This document shows positions 17,948-26,384 of a stretch of 64,000 bases of DNA, piece by piece (positions within the stretch are counted from its first letter, which is position 1; every line of letters starts with the position of its first letter). A model generated the notes under the pieces. That model was not told where the DNA came from. It worked only from the letters and a program-made list of their open reading frames with translations, and made no database searches. The DNA is from Spirochaetales bacterium. GTDB taxonomy: Bacteria > Spirochaetota > Spirochaetia > Treponematales > UBA12059. The position numbers were made by a program, and so were the translations under genes. The stretch covers positions 1 through 64,000 of the forward strand of contig JAFGJV010000004.1 of NCBI GenBank assembly GCA_016928955.1. Reading direction: 5' to 3'.

Positions 17948-18722
17948 GATCCTGTTCTGGCTGCTCGTGGCGGTCCTTCTGGGGCCGCTGGTGGCGGCCT
18001 GGCTGCCCGCGGGTAGCCTGCCGGGCTTTCTGCCTGTGGACTATCAGTCGTCCCTGCTCACGGCATTCAGGCAGCTGTCCATCACGCTGGCGGCCACGCT
18101 GGTGGTGTCGACGCTCATATCCCTGATCCTGGGATACGTCAGCGTGCTGTCCATGCGCCTGGGCCGCTTCCTGTCCAGCGTGCTCAAGGCTGTGGAGTCC
18201 GTGCCGTCTATACTCATAGCCCTGTTCTGCTACGCGCCGGTGGCGGTGTACCTGGCCAAACAGGCGTCCCAGGTGTCTGAGTTGGCGTCTCTGGCGGTAT
18301 TCATATTCGCCGCTACGCTGACCGTCCTGCCGGAATCAGTGCGCGGCCTGGCCATACCCCTGGGCGACCTGTACCACCGCAAGTACAGCCTATCGTTCCG
18401 TTCCTATGGCTTCAGCAAGGCCCATATACTCTCGGTGCTGATGAAGACGGACACCATGCTGGCGGCCGTGCGTCACGCAGCGGCCGGCATCCTCCTCAAG
18501 ACGCTGGTGCTGGACTGCTCTTTCGGTTTCGTGATCCAGCTTGGCTTTGGTAGTTACGGCACGCCGGCGCACCATAGCCCGGGCGCCCTCATAGCGGCCA
18601 ACCGGGACGCCTTGTTCGAGGGCGGTAATCCGCTGCTGTTCTGGATACCGTCGCTGGTCCTCGCCACGACGAGCATAGCCTTCCTCCTGGTCCTGGGCCA
18701 GAAAAAGGACGCACGATCATGA
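17931..18722 (+). CDS. ABC permease, DppC/OppC type
   Basis: The 263-residue protein has about six membrane helices and the permease region VPSILIALF and LVLDCSFGFVIQLGFG. It is somewhat shorter and more divergent than classical DppC (about 300 residues), and the EAA loop is weak by eye. The assignment rests on order: binding protein, permease, permease, ATPase, all overlapping. Its stop overlaps the ATPase start by 4 bases. Confidence 0.82.
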   Translation: MKKPYRILFWLLVAVLLGPLVAAWLPAGSLPGFLPVDYQSSLLTAFRQLSITLAATLVVSTLISLILGYVSVLSMRLGRFLSSVLKAVESVPSILIALFCYAPVAVYLAKQASQVSELASLAVFIFAATLTVLPESVRGLAIPLGDLYHRKYSLSFRSYGFSKAHILSVLMKTDTMLAAVRHAAAGILLKTLVLDCSFGFVIQLGFGSYGTPAHHSPGALIAANRDALFEGGNPLLFWIPSLVLATTSIAFLLVLGQKKDARS

Positions 18723-20188
18723 CGCAACGACCGCTCACCCTTAAGGGGTTTTCCATACGGCTGGGCGACCGCACCCTTCTGGACGCGGCCGACTTTGAGC
18801 CGGACGCGGGTAGCTCCATCGTCATCATAGGCAAGACCGGCGTCGGCAAATCGGTGCTCTTGCGGGCCGTCGCTGGCTTTTTGCCTCCAGGCGTCTTTGG
18901 CCTGGACGGGTCCATGCTGATTCACGGCCTTTCCGCCTACGAGGGTGGCAAGAAGACCACCCAGGAAACGTGGGCCCAGATCATGGCGCGGGGCCTGGTC
19001 TTTGTGCCCGCGGAAAGCGCCCAGGCCATGAATCCGGCCCTTACCCTGGAGCACAACCGTCGGCTTCTGGCGCCAGACTCCAGGGACGAGGTGACGCGCA
19101 GGCTCAAAAGCTACTTCAACCTAGACTTTGACGCCTTTGCGCGGCTGTACCCGGACGAGGTGTCCGGGGGCGAGCTCCAGCGCATCACCCTGATGATACT
19201 CCTGTCCAGAAAGGGCAACCTGGTCCTTTTGGACGAGCCGACGGTCAACCTGGACCGCAACCTCCGCGCGCGCTTTGCTGATTTCCTAAATAAGGAGATC
19301 CTGCCTGACAGGACGAAGACCGTTCTCATGGCCAGCCACGACCTGGATTTCATCCAATCCCTGAAGCTGGACCAGGCGTACGCCCTGGATGGGGGACGCC
19401 TGAACGCGCTCCCGTCCATACCCAGGGCTGAGGGTTTTGAAAAACAGCCGGCCGCCAGAAGGGAAGGCAAGGGACTGGACCTTGAGAGCGTGTCGCAGAG
19501 CTACTTCAAGCGCGGCATCTTTGGGGAACGCACGTTCAGCGCATACAAGGGCCTGTCCATACGCTTTGAGCGATCCACCATCTACGGCATCACAGGACCT
19601 TCCGGCTGCGGCAAGTCGAGCATGATCAAAGGCATACTCAGGCTCATAGACGGCACGAAGGGCGCCATACTGCTGGACGGCCAGGACCTGGTAAGGGTTA
19701 AGCCGGACGAAAAAGGCACAGACCCGGCTGAATTCATACCCTTCCGCCGGCGCATGACCGTGGTACAGCAGGATTCCCGGTACGCCTTTTTCCCGGACTT
19801 ACGCATTCGCGACTCTGTCCTCCAGATAGCGGCGGCCAGAGGCGGTTCGGAGCATCTGGACGAGCGCGCCCTGGCGTTTTACATGGACAAGGTCGGCCTC
19901 AAGCCAGTGCACTACAACGCGTACCCGCGCTCGCTGTCGTCAGGCGAGATGAAGCGTATGGACATAGCGCGGGCCCTGGCGGCCAAACCTGAGGTGCTCC
20001 TGTTGGACGAGCCGTTCGCGCATATCGATTTTGAGACGCGCGCCACGGTGATGAAGGCCATAAGCGAGTATATGGCGGAGAACGCCACCATCGTCATCGT
20101 CGTGACCCATGAGGACTTTGACCTGCGGTACTTTGTGGAGCAAAGCTTTGATTTTCCCGAATTGGTCGGCCAAAACGCAGGCGCCTAG
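18719..20188 (+). CDS. ABC transporter fused dual ATPase, oligopeptide type
   Basis: Two nucleotide-binding domains lie in one 489-residue chain, equivalent to DppD plus DppF. The first has Walker A GKTGVGKS (about residue 40), signature VSGGELQR and Walker B LVLLDEPT. The second has GPSGCGKSS (about residue 296), LSSGEMKRMDIAR and EVLLLDEPF. Both sets look intact, so both sites may hydrolyse ATP. The fusion fixes a 1:1 ratio of the two ATPases. It is the last gene of the operon, and a strong intrinsic terminator follows 36 bases downstream. Confidence 0.93.
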   Translation: MTQRPLTLKGFSIRLGDRTLLDAADFEPDAGSSIVIIGKTGVGKSVLLRAVAGFLPPGVFGLDGSMLIHGLSAYEGGKKTTQETWAQIMARGLVFVPAESAQAMNPALTLEHNRRLLAPDSRDEVTRRLKSYFNLDFDAFARLYPDEVSGGELQRITLMILLSRKGNLVLLDEPTVNLDRNLRARFADFLNKEILPDRTKTVLMASHDLDFIQSLKLDQAYALDGGRLNALPSIPRAEGFEKQPAARREGKGLDLESVSQSYFKRGIFGERTFSAYKGLSIRFERSTIYGITGPSGCGKSSMIKGILRLIDGTKGAILLDGQDLVRVKPDEKGTDPAEFIPFRRRMTVVQQDSRYAFFPDLRIRDSVLQIAAARGGSEHLDERALAFYMDKVGLKPVHYNAYPRSLSSGEMKRMDIARALAAKPEVLLLDEPFAHIDFETRATVMKAISEYMAENATIVIVVTHEDFDLRYFVEQSFDFPELVGQNAGA

Positions 20189-20223
20189 ACGGCGTCCACC
20201 GGCGCAAGGAAGATTGTGATCAC

Positions 20224-20251
20224 AGCCCCGGCCAATCCGGGGCTTTTTTTT
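20224..20251 (+). terminator. Rho-independent terminator of the ABC operon
   Basis: GCCCCGG, loop CCAAT, CCGGGGC and then eight T residues: a classical intrinsic terminator. Confidence 0.92.
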
Positions 20252-20358
20252 AAAAATTGGCGACAGTGCATACCCAACGTGAGCGGCGGCATTCTCGCCG
20301 AGGAAAGGCCCTTGCGTGTCTTTTTTTTCTAAGCGCCATGAGCGATACTGGTAGCTGT

Positions 20359-21474
20359 ATGGATGACCACAAACGCGGCTGTAGGATAAAACCAGGCCAG
20401 GCGGCTATCTTGGCGCTGGCGGCCATGGCGACGCTCGTGTCCTGCGAACGGGCGCCTGAGTATGTCATCGGGTTTACGGCAAGCCTGAGCGGCGTGGACT
20501 ACCTTCTGGGTACGGAGGGCAGGAACGCGGCCGAACTGTACGTGGCCAAGCTCAACCAGGAGGGCGGCATACGCGGCCATACCGTGCGCCTGGAGGCGAG
20601 GGATCACGCAGGCGACCTTGGCGCCCTTCAGGGTATCCTGCGCGGGTTGAAGGATGCTGGAGCCCTGGCTGTGATCGGCGCCTATACCAGTGCGGAGGCA
20701 GAAACGGCCCTTCCCGTCCTTGCGGAGCTCGAGCTGCCCCTGGTCAGTCCGAGCGCCACGGCTGCCAGCTTGTCCGGAAAAAGGGACTGGCTATGGCGCA
20801 CTATCATGAGCGGGGAATGGGACGCGGAAGTACTGGCGCGGCTCATGGACCAGGAGGGTTTAGGCACGCTCCTGGTGGTAGCCAGCTCGCGCAACCGGGC
20901 TTATGTGAATACCTACGTACAGCCCCTTGACGCCCAGGGCAAAGTAGAGGCCCTCCTTGTCTTTGACCGGCCCGAACAGCTGGACTGCGCTCCGTACATA
21001 CAGGCGGCCGGCTTTGACGCCATCCTCATCATTGGCAATTCCATGGAGTCTGCGGCTGTGGCCCAGGAACTCAGGGCGAACGGATGTGCCAAGCCCCTGT
21101 TCGTGAGCGGTTGGGCCGGTAACGTCGAATTCGCGCGCTATGGGGGAGCCTCGGCTGAGGGAGCGCGCTTTGTGCACCAGGTTGACGCAGACCATCCCGG
21201 CCTAGAGGAGCTTAAGAACGACTATTTCCGGGTGTATGGCGAGGAACCTGGATTCAGCGCGATAGAAACCTGGGAATCCCTCCAGTTCCTCTGCCTGGCC
21301 CTTGAGGGCTGGTCGCGCGGTCAGGTATCCCTGCGCCAGGCTCTGGAGGCAATATCGTCGTTTGAGGGCCCAACGGGAACCATAATCATGGATGTCAACG
21401 GAGACGCCAAGCGGCCCATGTACATAAAGGAAGTCAGGTCGGGGAACATAGTTGTGGTGGGCCGCATTGACTGA
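20359..21474 (+). CDS. Periplasmic ligand-binding lipoprotein (branched-chain amino acid type)
   Basis: The 371-residue protein has a lipobox (TLVSC) and the Peripla_BP_6 pattern: IGFTASLSGVDYLLGTEGR, LNQEGGIRGH, VIGAYTSAEAE and PLVSPSATAASL. Such proteins bind amino acids or related small ligands. No permease or ATPase is adjacent; the next gene is a sensor kinase 18 bases downstream, so it may present ligand to that sensor instead of a transporter. The track start is a TTG just after the terminator. I prefer ATG 20359, which gives a compact signal peptide; ATG 20338 is the alternative. Confidence 0.88.
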   Translation: MDDHKRGCRIKPGQAAILALAAMATLVSCERAPEYVIGFTASLSGVDYLLGTEGRNAAELYVAKLNQEGGIRGHTVRLEARDHAGDLGALQGILRGLKDAGALAVIGAYTSAEAETALPVLAELELPLVSPSATAASLSGKRDWLWRTIMSGEWDAEVLARLMDQEGLGTLLVVASSRNRAYVNTYVQPLDAQGKVEALLVFDRPEQLDCAPYIQAAGFDAILIIGNSMESAAVAQELRANGCAKPLFVSGWAGNVEFARYGGASAEGARFVHQVDADHPGLEELKNDYFRVYGEEPGFSAIETWESLQFLCLALEGWSRGQVSLRQALEAISSFEGPTGTIIMDVNGDAKRPMYIKEVRSGNIVVVGRID

Positions 21475-21492
21475 GCCACAGGGGCTTTTGGC

Positions 21493-23514
21493 ATGAGAAT
21501 CAAATCCACCACCCTGCTTGGCGTTACCTTCATGGTGCTGGCCGCCCTGGCCCTGAGCACCTTCGGCTGGCTGTCCTACAGCAGATACCGAACAGAAATG
21601 GGCGACTCCATGAGGAAGTCTGGCATGCTCCTGTGCTCGGCGCTTGCCCATGAGATATCCACCTATTTGGACCTTCATGCCACGGTGCTCAAGACGGCGG
21701 CTGGGCGTATCGACGTGGATCCCGGAGCCTTTGCCGCGGTCAAGCAAAGCTTTTCTGCCTCTGGTCGCATCATCCTACTCAACGAGCGGGGCAGGGTCGT
21801 GTTTCCCTCCGACTCGGCCGACTATGGGTACGACCTGTCCTACAGGGAGTTTTTCGACATACCGTGGCGTTATGGCCGTACGTACGTATCGGCGTCCTTC
21901 ATTGAAGAGCAATCGTATTTTCCCACGTCGGTGGTGTCCTTGAAGGTGGGGAATTTCGTCGTGGCCGGTTACTTGACCCTCAACAGCCTGGACAGCTATG
22001 TCCAGGGTCTGCCCAGCATGGGCTCGGGTAGCGTGGCCGTCATAGACAGAAACGGCTATTTCATTGCACACCAGGAAGGCCAGAGGGTCAGCCAGCGCAG
22101 GTCGGCGGGGCTCGAGCCGTGGTTCCAGGGCCGCTCGTTTCCGGGTTCCATGATTATAGGCTCAGGCGGGCAGGCGACCCTGGTTTCCTGGTCGCCCGTC
22201 AACGACAGTTCGGGTTGGACGGTGATCCACACCCAGTCGCTTGAGGCCTTCACCGTGACCGGCACGGTCATGTTCCAGTCCGTGGTCCTGATTATCGTTT
22301 TGTACCTCGGGGTGGCCGCTGTCGCCGTGGTGCTCCTCCTCAGGCTGGCCAGGCACGACATGGACCGGCTGTTGGCCAACGCAGCGTCCATAGCAGAGGG
22401 CGACTATGGGCCGCACCCGGGAGCCGAGCGCTTCTCGGACTACATGGAGCTTTCCCAGCGCTTCGAGTCCATGGCAAATGCCCTGGGCGAGCGCGAGCAG
22501 ACGGTGCGGGAAAACGAGACGCGCCTGCGCGCCATTCTGGATTTCATTCCCGTGCCCGGCATGATCCTAGACGACTCGGGCCGGCTCTTACTGGTCAACC
22601 GGGCCATGCAGGCAACGTTCGGCTGGGATCTGGAGGACTTGCCGGACATGGACGCGTGCTGGGTCAAGCTCTATCCTGACCCGGGGTACAGGGCAAACGT
22701 GATGAGCAACTGGACCAGCTATCTGGACAAGCTCGGGCGCACCGGCCGGCAACCTGAGAACTTTAAGGGCGTCCTGCGCTGCAAGGACGGCTCGAACAAG
22801 CTGGTCCAGGCTGACGCGGCCATGATAGCGGACAGGACTGTGGTCGTATACGTAGACGTGACGGATTCAACCAGGGCTGCCGAGACCCTCAGGCAAAGCC
22901 TTGCTGAAAAAGAAGTCCTCCTTAAGGAAATTCACCACAGGGTCAAGAACAACCTCCAGATGGTCATAAGTCTTCTCAGCCTGCAGGCTGGCGTGAGCGT
23001 TGGCCCGGATGGTAGGCATCCGTTCTCTGATTCCGTGGACAGAATCCAGGTCATGTCGTCCATCCACGAGCTGTTGTACCAGTCTAACGACCTCTCTCAT
23101 GTCTATCTGAACGAATTCGCTGGCAATATAGCCCAATGGCTCCTGTCAACGGCCCCGGTAGGCGCCGTTCCGGAATTGCTGCTGGACGTGCAGAAAGTGC
23201 CTCTCACCATAGACCAGGCCATACCCTGCGGACTCATGCTGAATGAAATGCTCACCAATTCGCTCAAATACGCCTTTGACGAGTTCCATCCCAATCCCCA
23301 GCTCCGTGTGGGTGCCTGGCTGGAGAACGGCCGCCTTACTTTGCAGGCGGGGGACAACGGAAAAGGCCTACCGCCTGCGGTGGACCCAGCCACATCGGAT
23401 TCGTTGGGCATGCAGTTGATTGTTTCCCTGTGCTCACAGCTGGGGGCGGACTGGAAGCTGTCCAGAGAGGGTGGCACCACCTGGCGCGTTACGTTCTCCC
23501 TTGACGAACTTTAA
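21493..23514 (+). CDS. Sensor histidine kinase (Cache, PAS, HisKA_2)
   Basis: The 673-residue protein has a membrane helix near residues 8-30, a periplasmic Cache-like region to about 255, a second helix (about 258-285), a HAMP-like linker, a PAS domain (about 345-460), and an HWE/HisKA_2 kinase. The phosphoacceptor is in EIHHRVKNNLQM, with N box NEMLTNSLKYAF and G box GDNGKGLPP. ATG 21493 follows AGGGG. It is likely co-transcribed with the upstream binding protein. No response regulator is nearby, so its partner is elsewhere. Confidence 0.92.
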   Translation: MRIKSTTLLGVTFMVLAALALSTFGWLSYSRYRTEMGDSMRKSGMLLCSALAHEISTYLDLHATVLKTAAGRIDVDPGAFAAVKQSFSASGRIILLNERGRVVFPSDSADYGYDLSYREFFDIPWRYGRTYVSASFIEEQSYFPTSVVSLKVGNFVVAGYLTLNSLDSYVQGLPSMGSGSVAVIDRNGYFIAHQEGQRVSQRRSAGLEPWFQGRSFPGSMIIGSGGQATLVSWSPVNDSSGWTVIHTQSLEAFTVTGTVMFQSVVLIIVLYLGVAAVAVVLLLRLARHDMDRLLANAASIAEGDYGPHPGAERFSDYMELSQRFESMANALGEREQTVRENETRLRAILDFIPVPGMILDDSGRLLLVNRAMQATFGWDLEDLPDMDACWVKLYPDPGYRANVMSNWTSYLDKLGRTGRQPENFKGVLRCKDGSNKLVQADAAMIADRTVVVYVDVTDSTRAAETLRQSLAEKEVLLKEIHHRVKNNLQMVISLLSLQAGVSVGPDGRHPFSDSVDRIQVMSSIHELLYQSNDLSHVYLNEFAGNIAQWLLSTAPVGAVPELLLDVQKVPLTIDQAIPCGLMLNEMLTNSLKYAFDEFHPNPQLRVGAWLENGRLTLQAGDNGKGLPPAVDPATSDSLGMQLIVSLCSQLGADWKLSREGGTTWRVTFSLDEL

Positions 23515-23522
23515 CAACCATG

Positions 23523-23552
23523 TTTCCGCTGACTCCAGTCACGTGCTATACT
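23523..23552 (+). promoter_or_regulatory. Weak promoter candidate for the DUF2341/barrel/PEGA cluster
   Basis: TATACT at 23547-23552 is a good -10 box in a locally AT-rich spot, but the -35 (TTTCCG, 18 bases upstream) is poor. Confidence 0.3.
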
Positions 23553-23633
23553 TATATTAGCGACAATGGGTAAACTGGAGAAAATGCAGATATTGTGTCG
23601 CCGGTAATGTTCAGCAGGGCGGGAGGACATGGG

Positions 23634-24773
23634 TTGGAACAAGGACGGACGCTCTCGGGCACGGTAACCAGCCTCCTGGCAAGCACATTGTTTGTGCTGG
23701 CGCTCGGCTCATGCACGGATGTTGGAGCCTGGGACAGGCTGTCGGCCATGGAAGCCATGCTAGCCGAGGCTCGCCTGCCCACCAAGCGCATGTCCGTGGA
23801 CATAGGTCCTTTTGGCCAGGCCGACGAACTGAACAATTTCCCCGTCCTGGTGCGCCTTCCCGCCGATTTTCCTTACGACCAATGTGCGCCGAACGGACTG
23901 GACATCGAGTTCAGGACCGAGGATGGCCTTACGCTCCTGGACTGGGAGCTCGAGTCCTGGCGACCGGGACAGACATCCGTATTCTGGGTAAAGTTGCCGG
24001 TGCTTCCCGCCAACCCTTCAAGCACCCGAATATGGCTGTACTACGGCGCCGACTACCCGCTGGACAGGTCCAATCCGGAAGCCGTGTGGTCCAACGGCTA
24101 TGAAGCCGTGTGGCACGGCATAGTGGACACCGTTGACGGCAGCCTCCGCTATCGCGACAGCACGGGCAGGCACCACGGCTTTTCAAACGATGGCACGCTT
24201 ACGCCGCCGGAGCTTATAGAAGGGGCAATAGGGAGAGCATTTAGCTATACCGGGGATTCCGAATGCGGCATAGCGGTGAACGCCACGGGTGCCTTGAACG
24301 ATATTGGGACATTTCAGCTGGATTTTGTCATTCGCGACCGAAGCTCGACTTCTTCCGACAGATACCTGTTGTCCAGAGACAATTTTATCCTTGGGATCAA
24401 GAATGGACGTGCTCCGTTTTTGTCGATTGACTTCTCCGGGGGTACCCTCGAGGTTAATGGGCCGACGTTATGGGATCTTACCACGTGGACATATGCTTCA
24501 ATAAGCTGGGATCAGAGTCAGGTGGTTTTTTGGGGAGGGGACAGTCAGCGAGGCTCCTTCCCCGCTACTGGATCCGGCACCCAGGAAGCATGGACGGAGC
24601 AGACCTGGGTGCTCGGCAATTCCAGCCCCCCGCCCGCAAAGCTGGAAGCGGATCTGGACGAAATACGTCTTTCCAGGATAGCGCGTTCGAGCGCCTGGAT
24701 GTTCGCCGAGTACAAATCCCTGGAAGGTACATCTGTGTCGCTTGGTACTCCAGAGGATGTTGTGTATGACTGA
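23634..24773 (+). CDS. Lipoprotein with DUF2341 and LamG-like domains
   Basis: The protein has a DUF2341-type region (FPVLVRLP, GLDIEFRTEDG, VFWVKLPVLP and IWLYYGADYP) followed by a concanavalin/LamG-like beta domain ending in LDEIRLSRIARSSAW. Such proteins are secreted and often bind carbohydrate or surface polymers. The track starts at GTG 23595. I prefer TTG 23634 because GGGAGG lies 7 bases upstream and the result is a compact lipoprotein signal (LALGSC), giving 379 residues. It overlaps the next gene by 8 bases. Confidence 0.8.
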   Translation: MEQGRTLSGTVTSLLASTLFVLALGSCTDVGAWDRLSAMEAMLAEARLPTKRMSVDIGPFGQADELNNFPVLVRLPADFPYDQCAPNGLDIEFRTEDGLTLLDWELESWRPGQTSVFWVKLPVLPANPSSTRIWLYYGADYPLDRSNPEAVWSNGYEAVWHGIVDTVDGSLRYRDSTGRHHGFSNDGTLTPPELIEGAIGRAFSYTGDSECGIAVNATGALNDIGTFQLDFVIRDRSSTSSDRYLLSRDNFILGIKNGRAPFLSIDFSGGTLEVNGPTLWDLTTWTYASISWDQSQVVFWGGDSQRGSFPATGSGTQEAWTEQTWVLGNSSPPPAKLEADLDEIRLSRIARSSAWMFAEYKSLEGTSVSLGTPEDVVYD

Positions 24774-25332
24774 ACGGGTGATCCGCGCGTCATTGCTTGC
24801 ACTACTCATAGCCGCCCCAGGTTTATCGTCCTTTGCTCAGGACATCCCGCCCCGGACCCACGCTATCGGGGCCGAACTGGGCTTTTTAAGCGTTCCGTTT
24901 GACCGGGAGGATCCGTATTCCTTCGCGGCGCTCGCCGGCCTGTGGTATGATTGGCGTCCCGGACCCCAGGGGCGGTTTGGGCTTGGGCTCTGGGCGGACG
25001 CGGCGGGTTTCAGGCCGCTTGACCCGCTGTTCGGCTACTCGTTCATGGCGACAGGTGGCTTGGACGTGAACTGGCTCATGCCCGTACTGGATGCGGAAAC
25101 GGCCTGGGCGGGACTCGGTCCCTTTGTCCGTGCCGGGTGGTACCTGAGATACGTGTCCCTTCTGGGTTCGGACGAATGGCTGTCACGGCCGTACATGGCG
25201 GGAGGGCTGCGCTTCATGCTGTACCAAGGAAAAAGCATGGTGGTGGGCATGGACGCCCAGGTGGTTCTTCCGATAGACAAGACCGTTCCCGTCCTGGTCG
25301 CTCTCATCCAAAGGTTCGGACTATGCTTCTGA
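24766..25332 (+). CDS. Small outer-membrane beta-barrel-type protein
   Basis: The 188-residue protein from MTERVIRASL has a signal peptide ending SSFAQ and a series of alternating, Gly- and aromatic-rich strands ending in a terminal Phe, as in small outer-membrane barrels. I do not recognise a family. It overlaps the upstream lipoprotein by 8 bases and the PEGA gene by 10 bases, so the three genes are translationally coupled. Confidence 0.72.
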   Translation: MTERVIRASLLALLIAAPGLSSFAQDIPPRTHAIGAELGFLSVPFDREDPYSFAALAGLWYDWRPGPQGRFGLGLWADAAGFRPLDPLFGYSFMATGGLDVNWLMPVLDAETAWAGLGPFVRAGWYLRYVSLLGSDEWLSRPYMAGGLRFMLYQGKSMVVGMDAQVVLPIDKTVPVLVALIQRFGLCF

Positions 25333-26384
25333 GACGAATCGCGCTCGCCCTCGCGCTGGGCGCAGGCATATCGGCCCTGGCCCAGGAGGGACCGAACGTG
25401 GCGCAGGTGCTGTTTGTGACCAGCGAGCCCCTGGGCGCCGAAGTATGGCTGGACGGGCAGAAGCTGGAAGGACGGACCCCGCTCCTTGTGCGCGATCTTT
25501 CGGCTGGTCCCCATGTCCTCGGCTTTAGGAAAGATGGCTGGTACGACACTGAGCTCGACCTGGTCACGCCGGACGCGGCCCAAGCCAGGGCACTCCTTGC
25601 CCGGCGCGTGGTGGACGTGAGTTTCCCGGGTCAAGGTCAGGTCCGCGTCGCGGGCATTCCCCTGGACGACCCCGCAGGCGCGGTCAGCTTCTCGGCCGGC
25701 GCCATAGAGCTGCAGCCCAGTCCGGACGGCCTTGACGTGCGTCCCGTGTTTCCCAAGCAAAGCACCTTGGACGGCGTGCGCTTTGCCCTGCCCGTGGTAT
25801 TGGGCTTGTCCGTGGTGCTCTGCGCCCGGGAGGCGGCCATGCCGCGGGACTCGCTGGACCTGATATCGCCCGAGCTGGTAGCGGCCCTGGCCATGGGAGC
25901 CGGCCTTATGGCCTGGGATGTGGCCCTTGAGGCCGAACGGGCCAGGTTTGTTGCCGGCTGGGACCAGTCGAGCGTGTCATCGTCAAGCGCGCTTCGTTCG
26001 ATGATGGATGACTATGATGCCGTGCGGGCCGAGCTGGCGGGCGGAAACCTTGGGTCGTCGATGCTGCGTGTGGACGAATTCGCGCTCCGCTACCCGGATA
26101 GCGAACAGGCCGCAAAGGCGCATTTTGACCTTGGTATGCTGCTCCTTGTGTTCGGCGATACTGGCCAGGCGGCTCTGCGCTTTGAGCTGGTCCTGGAACG
26201 CTATCCCCTGATCGAGCTGTATGACCGGGCGGTCAAGGCTTTGTCGGATTGCCGCATGGCCCAGGGCGACCCGCTGGCTGCCCTGGAGCTGCTGGATTTG
26301 CTCACCTTTAGGGGCCCCGGCCTAAGCCGCGAGGATATAGAGCGGCACCGGGAATACATCCAGGAAACGCTGGATTCTCACTGA
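25323..26384 (+). CDS. PEGA-domain envelope protein with TPR-like C-terminus
   Basis: The 353-residue protein has a signal peptide (to ISALAQ), a PEGA domain (FVTSEPLGAEVWLDGQ, LSAGPHVLGFRKDGW), two short hydrophobic segments (around residues 160-205), and a C-terminal helical region resembling tetratricopeptide repeats (HFDLGMLLLVFGDTGQAALR). PEGA proteins are common in spirochaete envelopes. ATG 25323 is chosen because 62 upstream codons of the track ORF are not signal-like. Its 3' end overlaps the convergent HD-GYP gene by 7 bases. Confidence 0.82.
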   Translation: MLLRRIALALALGAGISALAQEGPNVAQVLFVTSEPLGAEVWLDGQKLEGRTPLLVRDLSAGPHVLGFRKDGWYDTELDLVTPDAAQARALLARRVVDVSFPGQGQVRVAGIPLDDPAGAVSFSAGAIELQPSPDGLDVRPVFPKQSTLDGVRFALPVVLGLSVVLCAREAAMPRDSLDLISPELVAALAMGAGLMAWDVALEAERARFVAGWDQSSVSSSSALRSMMDDYDAVRAELAGGNLGSSMLRVDEFALRYPDSEQAAKAHFDLGMLLLVFGDTGQAALRFELVLERYPLIELYDRAVKALSDCRMAQGDPLAALELLDLLTFRGPGLSREDIERHREYIQETLDSH

